46,004 bases of DNA from the IMG/VR virus record IMGVR_UViG_3300002231_000750, positions 31,659-77,662 of that record; one strand, given 5' to 3'. The position numbers and the translations under genes are program-made. Below, piece after piece: positions 1 to 7,226 of this stretch. Within the stretch, counting starts at the first letter, position 1. The number at the start of each line of letters is the position of its first letter. A model generated the notes under the pieces. The model made no database searches. It saw nothing but the letters and a program-made list of their open reading frames with translations, and was not told the origin of the DNA. The stretch is from a virus.

Positions 1-87
1 GAGAGCTAGTTCCTTTGTCCAATCACTTTCTTTAATAATAATTATTTTTGCGTCGTCGCTTAAATTACCTGAAATTTTGTATGGCAT
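1..87 (-). CDS. Tail-fibre-like protein, N-terminal module (cut by window edge)
   Basis: Only the first 29 codons are present; the gene runs off the left edge. The start is ATG at 87 with AGGAGG about 8 nt upstream, right after the stop of the next gene. The protein begins MPYKISGNLSDDAKII, nearly identical to the starts of the proteins at 97-1191, 4509-5144 and 8401-9219. It is therefore a fourth copy of the same N-terminal attachment-type module. Its C-terminal part is unknown. A role in host binding is inferred from its relatives. Confidence 0.8.
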   Translation of the reverse strand, partial: MPYKISGNLSDDAKIIIIKESDWTKELAL

Positions 88-96
88 ACTATCCTC

Positions 97-1191
97 CTAT
101 GCATTTGATGTAGTACACGCAGTTCTTGTAATAGTTAAGTCTCCGAAATCTTGACTATTTCCTAGAGATGTTATGTTAATATATTCTATAATATTATTTA
201 TTACTGCCCCACTATTCCCAGCAATGATGCCTCTATTTGTAATACCACCAGAAGTACCACTCATATATAAACCACCTAAAACATCTAAGTCTCCGAAATC
301 CGTAGCGTTACTAGTACTTGTTATTGTCACATACTGCATAACATTTGTATAAGCAGTTGATGGCCCTATTTTACCTCCAAGAAACACTCCCCTGTTATTT
401 TGATGGTTTGAACAAGCACCCAAACCATTATTACCTGCCACCAAATCACCGAAATCAGTACTATTACCAATACTTGTTATTGTTACATAATCAATCACTG
501 TACTTCTTTGGTTGTTTGCTGGACCTTCTCCACCTCCTGTGATGCCTCTATTATTTACACCATTTGAAGTAGATGCGCTCATTTGTCTACCTGCAGTTAA
601 ATTTCCAAAATCAACGGCGTCGGCGGCAGAGTTTATATCGAAGTAGTCAATTACATCAGACCTTGGATCAGTTATAACACCTCCTGCGAATATTCCACGA
701 TTATTGGTGTTGTTAGAACAACATGATGGGCCAGACCTTGTAACTGATAAATTTCCAAAACTAGAAGAATTACCCAAATAATCTGTGGCAAAATATTCTA
801 AAACCTGATTATTATTATTTACAACAGCTCTATTGTTTAATCCATTTGAAACAGCGCACGCGCCGGTGTTTATTGTGATATTTGTATCACCAAAATCAGC
901 AGCATTACCTAATGAACTTATCGTTATATAATCTATAACATTAGTTACACCTCCCATAAAAAAGCCTCTATCACCAACAGTTTCAGTAAAAGATGCTGCC
1001 TCTACATTACCAAAAGATAATGCTTCGCCATCACTTTTTCTTGAAATAATTGTTTTGTTTCCTGATGATAACAAATCAATTGTATAATCACCTGAGCCCT
1101 CATCAACTATTCTTTCTATTGACCAATCAGACTCTTTTACAATAATTATTTTTGAAGCATCACTTAAATTACCTGAAATTTTATATGCCAT
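97..1191 (-). CDS. Tail-fibre-like protein with Kelch-like repeats
   Basis: 364 aa. Residues 1-65 form the shared N-terminal module (MAYKISGNLSDASKII, then a YGNV-like end), probably a small beta domain for attachment to the virion. The rest is six repeats of about 45-50 residues built on NRGIFAGG, a V-I-D/E-Y-ITI strand and a NSTDFGDL end, which suggests a beta-propeller or similar all-beta receptor-binding head. No enzyme motif is visible. The ATG overlaps the upstream gene by 11 nt, and GAGGAG lies just ahead of it. Its paralogue at 8401-9219 has four repeats, so repeat number differs between copies. The tail-fibre role is inferred from repeat type and neighbours. Confidence 0.85.
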   Translation of the reverse strand: MAYKISGNLSDASKIIIVKESDWSIERIVDEGSGDYTIDLLSSGNKTIISRKSDGEALSFGNVEAASFTETVGDRGFFMGGVTNVIDYITISSLGNAADFGDTNITINTGACAVSNGLNNRAVVNNNNQVLEYFATDYLGNSSSFGNLSVTRSGPSCCSNNTNNRGIFAGGVITDPRSDVIDYFDINSAADAVDFGNLTAGRQMSASTSNGVNNRGITGGGEGPANNQRSTVIDYVTITSIGNSTDFGDLVAGNNGLGACSNHQNNRGVFLGGKIGPSTAYTNVMQYVTITSTSNATDFGDLDVLGGLYMSGTSGGITNRGIIAGNSGAVINNIIEYINITSLGNSQDFGDLTITRTACTTSNA

Positions 1192-1522
1192 TCTCCTCTT
1201 CTCCCTTCTTATTTTCTAGATAGAGAAAGTCTTTTGAGATTAGGTTTGTTATTCCTATACGCTTCATGGCATGTTTATACTCACCTTTGAATGTTTCATG
1301 CATATCATCTAAGAATTTGTATAAAAGTTGTATGTTAGGATAAGTATCTGTGTCATCCCCCCTGCGAATGAGTTTTTTCATTCCGCGCAAATAATCATCT
1401 ACAAGCTTGAATGCTACTGTTGGGGGAACACCATATTGTTCTAAATACTCTGAAGTTCCAACATTTATTCTACCAGTCATCTCAACATCTCTAACTGCGT
1501 GTAAAAAAGCTAGTTTTAACAT
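1181..1522 (-). CDS. Hypothetical protein
   Basis: 113 aa, mostly helical and highly charged, with no recognised domain. It overlaps the fibre gene downstream by 11 nt and the small acidic gene upstream by 32 nt, so it is probably translated from the same messenger. Position among fibre genes suggests a tail-related or chaperone-like role, but nothing in the sequence proves this. Confidence 0.75.
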   Translation of the reverse strand: MLKLAFLHAVRDVEMTGRINVGTSEYLEQYGVPPTVAFKLVDDYLRGMKKLIRRGDDTDTYPNIQLLYKFLDDMHETFKGEYKHAMKRIGITNLISKDFLYLENKKGEEENGI

Positions 1523-1616
1523 GTTCTTCTACTTCACACTTTTCAAAGTCTTCTTCATCCCAATCATCTGGAATATTATAAGATTCTTTTATTTCATCAT
1601 AAGCATCTTGATACAT
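1491..1616 (-). CDS. Small acidic hypothetical protein
   Basis: 41 aa, very acidic in the middle (PDDWDEEDFEKCEVEE). The frame is open upstream to a TAA near 1680. ATG at 1616 is the first ATG but has only a poor SD; a TTG about 40 nt upstream is an alternative. It fills the gap between two clear minus-strand genes and overlaps the next one by 32 nt. Composition looks protein-like, but this is a modest call. Confidence 0.45.
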   Translation of the reverse strand: MYQDAYDEIKESYNIPDDWDEEDFEKCEVEEHVKTSFFTRS

Positions 1617-1639
1617 ACCTATTTCTTTAAAGAGCGCCC

Positions 1640-1978
1640 TCAAATATATACATTTGTATCTGCTATATTAGAAGCCATCTCTTCTACCTTAATACCAAGC
1701 TCTTCTAAATCTAAATTCAAATTAACTGAGTCTTCTGAGAAAGTTGGTTTCTCTGTAATATCTTTTCTCTTGTTTAAAAGTCTTTGTAATTTTACTTGTT
1801 GTTTTCTTATCTTGAAAATGTTTTCGCGGAGGGCACTTCGTTTTCTTTCTATTTTAGCTAAGCATTGTTTTAACCTGCGATAAGGTGATTGGGATATCAT
1901 GTTCAAGCTCATCAGCTTCCCTGTGGCTTGCGAATTACTCTTACCGAATACATTGGTAGCCCTGTTAATTTCAGGCAT
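1640..1978 (-). CDS. Hypothetical coiled-coil protein
   Basis: 112 aa. The middle (about residues 30-75) is rich in K, R, E, Q and L and probably forms a coiled coil; the C-terminal third is acidic with a second short helix. It overlaps the preceding gene (1971-2150) by 8 nt. No family is recognised. Confidence 0.75.
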   Translation of the reverse strand: MPEINRATNVFGKSNSQATGKLMSLNMISQSPYRRLKQCLAKIERKRSALRENIFKIRKQQVKLQRLLNKRKDITEKPTFSEDSVNLNLDLEELGIKVEEMASNIADTNVYI

Positions 1979-2150
1979 GCTCTTGGCTATCTTTGCCTAC
2001 TGCTTTCTCGTCTAGTGACTTGAATTCTATTAACTCCTTGGCATCATCATCCGCCCCTCTTGTAATTATCTGTGAAAATAGATTTGCTTTGTTTATCAAA
2101 GCGGTTGTTTGTTCTAAAAACTTGTCATCTGCAATTATTAAATCTTTCAT
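1971..2150 (-). CDS. Small hypothetical protein
   Basis: 59 aa, starting MKDLIIADDKFLEQTT and ending DSQEHA. ATG at 2150 has GGAGATATAA directly upstream, a good SD. It is the first gene after the 2151-2379 spacer, which carries a candidate promoter motif, so it may head the transcript that runs to the fibre gene. Function unknown. Confidence 0.75.
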   Translation of the reverse strand: MKDLIIADDKFLEQTTALINKANLFSQIITRGADDDAKELIEFKSLDEKAVGKDSQEHA

Positions 2151-2215
2151 TTATATCTCCTTTATTTAAAAAATCAATTAATCTAAATATATAGAAAGCA
2201 AGCTCTCAATATACA

Positions 2216-2228
2216 ATGGTTAGTTTAT
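2216..2228 (-). promoter_or_regulatory. Candidate minus-strand promoter motif (AACTAACCAT type)
   Basis: On the minus strand the site reads ATAAACTAACCAT. The same motif is found at 8389-8401, 9292-9305 and 11315-11327, always in a spacer and 42-74 nt ahead of a minus-strand gene start. Here it lies 66 nt ahead of the gene starting at 2150. It does not match host sigma-70 boxes, so a phage-specific promoter or regulator site is inferred. Confidence 0.45.
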
Positions 2229-2263
2229 TGTTGTGGGATTGTCTTTTCGCGGATTGGTTATCA

Positions 2264-2282
2264 GTCATACAAACCGTATGAC
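2264..2282. repeat. Short inverted repeat
   Basis: GTCATAC and GTATGAC form a perfect 7-bp inverted repeat around the loop AAACC, in the gene-free stretch 2151-2379. No T-tract follows on either side, so an operator or RNA hairpin is more likely than a terminator. Degenerate TAGTAGCATCAC repeats follow at 2285-2330. Nothing else was recognised in this spacer. Confidence 0.35.
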
Positions 2283-2379
2283 CATGATAGTAATAGTAGC
2301 ATCACCCTATCCCAGTAAGTAGCATCACTCTACACCGGTAATTCTAAAAACCCTGTTCTCTCCACAATAAACAAACCCT

Positions 2380-2631
2380 CTACCCCTTCCATATACCCCT
2401 ATACCATGCATTGTAGAAGTAGAAGTTTCCCCAAGACAATGTCTTATCAGCATCTGATGCTTCATCAAAGTCTTTTATAAAGGCTCTAGCTTCATCTTCT
2501 GTATCAAAGACAAGTGCGTGTGCGAATCTTCCACCACCGCCGTTCATGCTCATGTATAGGGTATATACTACTATATACTTATCAAGGAACTTACTTTTGT
2601 TCTGTATATAACTCTTTAAAGTAGTTTCCAT
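2380..2631 (-). CDS. Hypothetical protein
   Basis: 83 aa with aromatic-rich strands and a short GGGG loop (MSMNGGGGRF); it looks like a small alpha/beta domain. The C-terminus is rich in W, Y and F. It overlaps the upstream gene (2591-2764) by 41 nt, which is long, and ATG 2631 lacks a clear SD, so a later start (for example the internal Met 27) is possible. No family recognised. Confidence 0.65.
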   Translation of the reverse strand: METTLKSYIQNKSKFLDKYIVVYTLYMSMNGGGGRFAHALVFDTEDEARAFIKDFDEASDADKTLSWGNFYFYNAWYRGIWKG

Positions 2632-2764
2632 AAGGTAATAGACCTGGTTTGTTTTGTGTCTTGCTATAACGGTCTCTTATTGACTCTAGATATTTAATGT
2701 ATTTGAAAAGATCTAAGAGACCTACTTTCTCAATGTATTCTATCTGACTAACTGGTCTTTTCAC
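2591..2764 (-). CDS. Small hypothetical protein (GTG start)
   Basis: 57 aa starting at GTG with GGAG about 11 nt upstream. It begins inside the end of the membrane-protein gene 2748-2921 (17-nt overlap). The sequence (KRPVSQIEYIEKVGLLDLF and on) is helical and charged. The frame stays open upstream to a TAA near 2803, but no ATG, GTG or TTG with an SD lies there. Confidence 0.5.
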   Translation of the reverse strand: MKRPVSQIEYIEKVGLLDLFKYIKYLESIRDRYSKTQNKPGLLPYGNYFKELYTEQK

Positions 2765-2921
2765 TTTTATATTGTCTCCATTCTCTGTTACAATAATTTA
2801 TGAAGCTGATAAGAAATTGTATAAAACCGAATACACAAACAACAGTTGCTCCTCCTATTATAGCGACGAGCAAAAAAAATGTTCCACACATTATGTGCCA
2901 CATTCTTTTTATTCTGTACAT
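2748..2921 (-). CDS. Small single-pass membrane protein
   Basis: 57 aa. ATG at 2921 is preceded by AAAGGTAGAAA. A hydrophobic span covers roughly residues 12-45, preceded by a basic N-terminus and followed by a charged tail (NREWRQYKSEKTS), so one or two membrane passes are likely. It lies 19 nt after the 116-aa gene and overlaps the next gene. Function unknown; similar small membrane proteins recur in the window. Confidence 0.65.
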   Translation of the reverse strand: MYRIKRMWHIMCGTFFLLVAIIGGATVVCVFGFIQFLISFINYCNREWRQYKSEKTS

Positions 2922-2940
2922 TTTCTACCTTTTTCCTGTA

Positions 2941-3291
2941 TTATACTTCTTCTATTTCTTTTTCCTCAACTGGCGCTTCTACTGCTGTTGATCCTAAACC
3001 ATTAACGTCATCCATTATAGAAGCATCTAACTTTTCCTTATTCTCTAACACTGATTTATAGTACATCTTGATAAATTGTTTTAATGAATTGGTTGTTTGT
3101 TCTTCGTCTTGTTCTTCTTCAAGGCTGTCTATTTTCAATGTGAGGGGAGCCATATTCTGACCTACAAAACCAAATCGACAATAAAACATATCTCCTTCTA
3201 GCGCCATGGCCATACTTAATTCAACTTCATGTTCTTCATGAAACTCATTTCTTATTTCTTTAAACAAACTTAATACATCTTTGTATAACAT
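2941..3291 (-). CDS. Hypothetical acidic protein
   Basis: 116 aa with a strong SD (AAAGGAGAACTAA before ATG). Residues 20-60 alternate hydrophobic and polar residues as in a beta sheet, followed by an acidic linker and helical C-terminus ending EEKEIEEV. It is the first gene after the 3300-3590 spacer and is followed by three small genes. No known domain recognised. Confidence 0.8.
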   Translation of the reverse strand: MLYKDVLSLFKEIRNEFHEEHEVELSMAMALEGDMFYCRFGFVGQNMAPLTLKIDSLEEEQDEEQTTNSLKQFIKMYYKSVLENKEKLDASIMDDVNGLGSTAVEAPVEEKEIEEV

Positions 3292-3296
3292 TTAGT

Positions 3297-3591
3297 TCTC
3301 CTTTAAAAGTTGTGTAGCAGTAACCCCCTCACCTTTGTTCCTCAAATCATGTCAAAATATGGGCATTTAGCAATGCCCTAATCGCAGACATTTTTCTTAA
3401 AGGGAAGGGTTTTTCCTTAATTCAATATATAGTAAACGAAAGGAGGCGAAACTATAAAAAATACATTCTCTCACAAAAGAAACATGATTCTTGAAGCTTG
3501 AGTAAAGAGATTACTACTACGTTTAATAACAATAACCCACAATAGGTTATTACTACTATATATAATAAGATGATAGATTATATCATCCTAT
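3297..3591. other. Intergenic region with minus-oriented TAGTAGTAAT motifs
   Basis: No convincing gene. It contains two copies of the window-wide TAGTAGTA motif in minus orientation (near 3508 and 3551) and an inverted repeat AATAACC/GGTTATT at about 3531-3551. A TTAAAGGG/CCTTAA imperfect hairpin lies near 3397-3420. It probably holds the control region for the gene starting at 3291. Confidence 0.4.
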
Positions 3592-3696
3592 TTACCAATA
3601 AAACCCTTTTAATAAAAATTTAAATAGTGCTACAGTGCCAGCATAAACCAGTAATAAAATCAAAATCCATATAAGATTTATTACTTTTTTAATCAA
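3592..3696 (-). CDS. Tiny membrane protein (TTG start)
   Basis: 34 aa, almost wholly hydrophobic: MIKKVINLIWILILLLVY and onward, ending LLKGFYW. The TTG start at 3696 sits 8 nt after GGAG inside the end of the upstream gene, an 8-nt overlap that suggests translational coupling. A single transmembrane helix is clear. Function unknown. Confidence 0.55.
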   Translation of the reverse strand: MIKKVINLIWILILLLVYAGTVALFKFLLKGFYW

Positions 3697-3901
3697 AGAA
3701 CGATTCTCCTTTTTCCACCACGTCGTTCGCGATTTTTATAACGTCTCTGATGGCGTAATCCATAGCCACAGTTGTTTTTCCTTTAGATATCTCCTTCCAA
3801 ACTTTATTGCTAAAGCTTTCTATATTATAACACAAGTTAGTTAATTCTTCCATATTGCGTTTTTGTAATTCTTCTCTTTCAGTTAAATCATTATACTTCA
3901 T
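3689..3901 (-). CDS. Small hypothetical helical protein
   Basis: 70 aa, predicted all-helical (ELTNLCYNIESFSNKVWKEI, then AIRDVIKIANDVVEKG). It overlaps the upstream gene by 11 nt with AGGAG upstream, so coupling is likely. No family recognised. Confidence 0.7.
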   Translation of the reverse strand: MKYNDLTEREELQKRNMEELTNLCYNIESFSNKVWKEISKGKTTVAMDYAIRDVIKIANDVVEKGESFFD

Positions 3902-4112
3902 TAGATATTTCTTTACTCCTTAAGTCCTCAACAAAGCTGGTATTTTCTTCCAACAAATGTTGTAATATATTGTTTGTCATATATCTTATACGTTTCTTTA
4001 AATATCTTCTTCTGTGGTTATAAAATTCTTCTCCTAACTCGCTTTTTACTTTTCTCTCTGCATAATTGTACAGCAGCTTCTTCATTGTACCAACAGTTCT
4101 ATTCATTCGCAT
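3891..4112 (-). CDS. Small basic hypothetical protein
   Basis: 73 aa, rich in R and K (HRRRYLKKRIRYMTNN) in the centre and acidic at the end. AGGAG lies 7 nt ahead of the ATG. The basic helical core could bind nucleic acid, but no motif is recognised. Confidence 0.7.
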   Translation of the reverse strand: MRMNRTVGTMKKLLYNYAERKVKSELGEEFYNHRRRYLKKRIRYMTNNILQHLLEENTSFVEDLRSKEISNEV

Positions 4113-4221
4113 AATATACTCCTAAATATAATCACTATTATTTATTTGTTCAAGCAAAAAAATTAACTTTTTATGTTGGCACAGACATACGCATCACCTC
4201 CCAATATTCAAATATTTGTAA

Positions 4222-4482
4222 TCATTGATGATGTGTATAATAGACGTTTTTAATTGCGACCGTTTTATTATTATTATCTATTACACGCCCTACTTCATAC
4301 GTTTTAACTGTTGTCCAATCTTCCTCGTATTTATTATTTTTGATGGCATAATCTAATGCGGCTTCTGCTTCAATCAAACTATTATGAATGCAACCTAAAT
4401 CTTCCCAATCTTTATCTCTCTTTTTAACAAACCTCTGCAACTTGAACTTGTCGTCTTTACATTGTATTCTAAAATGTAACAT
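4222..4482 (-). CDS. Hypothetical protein
   Basis: 86 aa with an alternating strand-helix-strand pattern (MLHFRIQCKDDKFKLQRFV, then AALDYAIKNNKYEEDW). No family recognised. Its ribosome-binding site is locked in a perfect hairpin (4481-4499), so translation may be conditional. Confidence 0.75.
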   Translation of the reverse strand: MLHFRIQCKDDKFKLQRFVKKRDKDWEDLGCIHNSLIEAEAALDYAIKNNKYEEDWTTVKTYEVGRVIDNNNKTVAIKNVYYTHHQ

Positions 4483-4499
4483 AAGGAGAACCTCCTTAT
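4481..4499 (-). promoter_or_regulatory. Hairpin covering the SD and start of the 86-aa gene
   Basis: On the minus strand ATAAGGAG, loop GTT, CTCCTTAT forms a perfect 8-bp hairpin. The left arm holds the SD sequence AAGGAGG and the right arm ends in the first two bases of the start codon. Such a structure would hide the SD unless melted, bound or cotranslationally opened. Confidence 0.6.
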
Positions 4500-4508
4500 T
4501 TATAAAAT

Positions 4509-5144
4509 TTAAACAGGTATACCGTAAAACTCTATATTAGTTACATGAAAATCTGCTACTTCATATTGACTGCCTATTAAAAATTCTATCCCACCTATAT
4601 CTTGTGTTAAACTTAAACTGTGCTCTGTTAATGAAGAAGAATCGTTTACTTGAAATTGCTGTCCGAATCCTGCATCTTTAATACCCAACTCATCCATAGT
4701 ACCATCTCCATCTGTTACTTCCCAAGTTATTCTCATTTTTGTAGGTCTAAATCCAACCTCCCAACCACCTATAGGTTGTAATATGTATTGAGGGGCTGTA
4801 AGTGCAGTTACTTCCCATCCTGGATAAGCTTTGGATGGAACCGGATTAACCCACTGTCCTCCAAGATGATAAGATCCAAACGCAGTAAATTCCTGTAAAT
4901 CTACACCACTAGTAAATCTCGAAGTCCATACTGGTGTTGGAGCAATATCTACAGCTGCCACATTACCATAACTTAATGAGTGTCCGTTTGCCTTTCTAGC
5001 TATTACTAATTTATTTCCTGCTGTTACATCTATTTCATAATCCCCAGCCGATTCATCCGACGTTACTTCCGTTGTATAATCAGACTCTTGTACAACGATA
5101 ATTCGTGCATCTTCATTCAAATTCCCTATAATTTTGTACGCCAT
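4509..5144 (-). CDS. Tail-fibre-like protein with shared N-terminal module
   Basis: 211 aa. Residues 1-65 are the shared module (MAYKIIGNLNEDARIIVV to SLSYGNV). The remaining ~145 residues are unrelated to the Kelch-like repeats of its paralogues and look like a single beta-sandwich (WTSRFTSGVDLQ, then WEVGFRPTKMRITWEVTDGD). Strong SD AAGGAG before ATG. The module swap suggests interchangeable receptor-binding heads on a common base. Confidence 0.85.
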   Translation of the reverse strand: MAYKIIGNLNEDARIIVVQESDYTTEVTSDESAGDYEIDVTAGNKLVIARKANGHSLSYGNVAAVDIAPTPVWTSRFTSGVDLQEFTAFGSYHLGGQWVNPVPSKAYPGWEVTALTAPQYILQPIGGWEVGFRPTKMRITWEVTDGDGTMDELGIKDAGFGQQFQVNDSSSLTEHSLSLTQDIGGIEFLIGSQYEVADFHVTNIEFYGIPV

Positions 5145-5228
5145 TCATTCTCCTTTTTCTATTCCTTTGGTTATTTGTGTAATTGGTATCTTCTCTTAGA
5201 ATACCGTTCTGGTAAAGCCTTGTAATGC

Positions 5229-5252
5229 CACAGAGCTTGTTCAAGCCCTGTG
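5229..5252 (-). terminator. Strong hairpin between tail genes
   Basis: CACAGAGCTTG, TT, CAAGCCCTGTG. In minus-strand RNA every one of the 11 positions pairs (one as G-U); in plus-strand RNA there is one A/C mismatch, but a TTTTT run follows on that side. It sits 12 nt after the stop at 5264. A terminator or processing hairpin is likely; direction is uncertain. Confidence 0.5.
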
Positions 5253-5263
5253 ACATTTTTGTA

Positions 5264-6112
5264 TTAATTTTTTATAATTTCACTATCTTCGGAACCATCA
5301 GTAAAATCTACTGATAATCTACCAAAGTCAGTCATTCTAATATAAGCATCCGCGTCCGTTAAGTCAGATAAAACATTAGGTTTCTTTGCCCACATTCTTC
5401 CCATTCCAGTTATGTCAGGCCTTTCCCACATTACAACTTTAGCACTACCTGCTCCATAAGAAGCATCTGAAGTACCAACAGCGTCAAGTGAACACATTAA
5501 CCCAGATGTAAATGCGAAATGAAATAAAGCAGCGGCAGATGGTTCAGTATTTTCAATTACAGATACTGAAGCAAGATTGATATCATAAAAATCTCTATGG
5601 TTTATAGCTTTATTACCTCTAATAAACCAATCATTTGGCGCCTCATAATTATCTGCGTAAGAAACTGAATTAACAGCAAAACTTTCTAACAAGAACCAAT
5701 CACTCTCATCTAAGTTAGATTCAACTGCGCTTGTGTTATATGTAGTATTAGGATATGAAGCATCATTCTCAGTTCCAATAGCATGATCCATATTCCATGC
5801 GTTAACAAAACACAAAGTTGCATAATTCAAACCGTGAACATAATCAACTTTGGTGTTGAAAGCATCTCTACCGTTTGTAGTTGGTGTTCCATAATCATAA
5901 CCAGCCTCATCCATAAATATACCATCAATCTCTAAAGTATCCCATTGATCTGCTTTAGTTTGAAAAGAAGTAAGATCTTGAAAAACAGTAACGTAACCAA
6001 ATATCAAAACGTTAGGATTCAACGCTTTTACTCTTGGAAGAATTATCTGTGTATTAGCATAATCACCATGACCAGAATCCTGGATACCATCTCCAATTAC
6101 TATGATGTTATA
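5264..6112 (-). CDS. Spherulin-4/GH114-like TIM-barrel domain, C-terminal part of a frameshifted tail spike
   Basis: This frame continues the protein of 6100-7149 after a frameshift near 6113. The first ATG inside it (6022) gives 252 aa, but homology to the protein at 7227-8132 extends upstream to about 6112 (YNIIVIGDG aligned with YSMVVLGND). Hallmarks are GYVTV, a conserved W, and VDGIFMDEAGYDYG-like IDGIFMDEAGYDYG, the acidic strand end typical of Spherulin-4 and GH114-like barrels. A glycan-binding or glycan-cleaving role is inferred; the catalytic residues are not proven. Confidence 0.75.
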   Translation of the reverse strand, partial: YNIIVIGDGIQDSGHGDYANTQIILPRVKALNPNVLIFGYVTVFQDLTSFQTKADQWDTLEIDGIFMDEAGYDYGTPTTNGRDAFNTKVDYVHGLNYATLCFVNAWNMDHAIGTENDASYPNTTYNTSAVESNLDESDWFLLESFAVNSVSYADNYEAPNDWFIRGNKAINHRDFYDINLASVSVIENTEPSAAALFHFAFTSGLMCSLDAVGTSDASYGAGSAKVVMWERPDITGMGRMWAKKPNVLSDLTDADAYIRMTDFGRLSVDFTDGSEDSEIIKN

Positions 6113-7149
6113 CCTTGTCCATATCCTCGAGCAACTTTTTCATTATTCCAACCATTTACATCACTATTAAATGAATTTAACCATCCATAATAAATAAGTA
6201 AATCATGAGGTCTTTCTAAGTGCTCTTTCTCATCCTGACCTCCAGCCATAGAAGTTTGTATTGCAGAAATATCACCAGCATTGGTAGCTATATCTGCTGT
6301 ATTACCTGCTACATCAGACTGTATTGATGTTATATCTCCAGTATTAGTAGAAATATTTGATGTATTGTTGCTTACATCAGATTGTAAAGCAGTGATATCT
6401 GAAGCATTATTTCCAACATCTGTTTGTAAAGTTGCTATATCTCCAGCGTTGGTAGAAATATCACTAGAATTATTTGCTACATCTGTTTGAAGAGTTGTTA
6501 TGTCTCCAGCATTAGCAGCAACATTGGTTGTATTATTTCCAACATCGGTTTGTAACGTAGATATATTTCCAGTATTAACTCCAACATCACTTTGTAATGT
6601 GGAAATAGCATCAGAATTGTTTCCTACGTCAGTTTGTAATCCAGTTATATCAGTGGTGTTATCCTCAATATTAGCAGCATTATTCCCAACACCTGTTTGT
6701 AAAGTACTAATATCAGATAACATAGTTGTTAGTTTATCTAATACAGACTCAAAACCATCTTTATATAATGGGTTACTTGCATCATTATACAATTCCCTAA
6801 GCATTTTAAGTATTTGAAAATAAACCTCTGTTGTCTTCTTCCCAGTTTCGATATCAGTAACTATACCAGGAATTATTTCACCAACAGTAGCTCCATCTAC
6901 AACAGTATTAACTCCTACAAATGTGTCCAATAAGAATGCTTCACCTTCAGTTGCATCTGAAAAGAAATCTGTATCAGACCAACCAACCTGAAGATCTCCG
7001 CTGCGAATCGCAGTCAGTGTGTCCAAACTCGTCATAACTATATCTATTTCTGAATATGGAATCTGCCATACATAATCCACAGGAAATTTCTTTTTAAGAG
7101 CAGGTAATCGAAGAACATCACCACTAGTATTCTTTAGGAATTTTATCAT
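6100..7149 (-). CDS. Tail-fibre stalk with trimeric repeat region, N-terminal part of a frameshifted tail spike
   Basis: ATG at 7149 is chosen over 7167 because GGAGG lies 6 nt ahead of it. Residues 1-100 form a globular N-terminus beginning MIKFLKNTSGD, similar to attachment domains of other phage fibres (from memory of the family). Residues ~140-300 are about ten repeats of NNTxxIxxLQxDVG type, a trimeric coiled stalk. The end (HDLLIYYGWLNSFN) matches the start of the barrel in 7227-8132, then runs into a stop after RGYGQG. With the frame restored the product would be about 628 aa. Confidence 0.85.
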   Translation of the reverse strand: MIKFLKNTSGDVLRLPALKKKFPVDYVWQIPYSEIDIVMTSLDTLTAIRSGDLQVGWSDTDFFSDATEGEAFLLDTFVGVNTVVDGATVGEIIPGIVTDIETGKKTTEVYFQILKMLRELYNDASNPLYKDGFESVLDKLTTMLSDISTLQTGVGNNAANIEDNTTDITGLQTDVGNNSDAISTLQSDVGVNTGNISTLQTDVGNNTTNVAANAGDITTLQTDVANNSSDISTNAGDIATLQTDVGNNASDITALQSDVSNNTSNISTNTGDITSIQSDVAGNTADIATNAGDISAIQTSMAGGQDEKEHLERPHDLLIYYGWLNSFNSDVNGWNNEKVARGYGQGITS

Positions 7150-7226
7150 TTTTACCCTCCATAACATTTTGTCTCTCCAAAAAGTTATTTTTATTTATTT
7201 TTGAATATATAATCCCCTTAAAATAT

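Noticed and set aside
6281-6817. Plus-strand ORFs of 69 and 105 aa
   Set aside because: Antisense readings of the repetitive fibre stalk, without SD sites.
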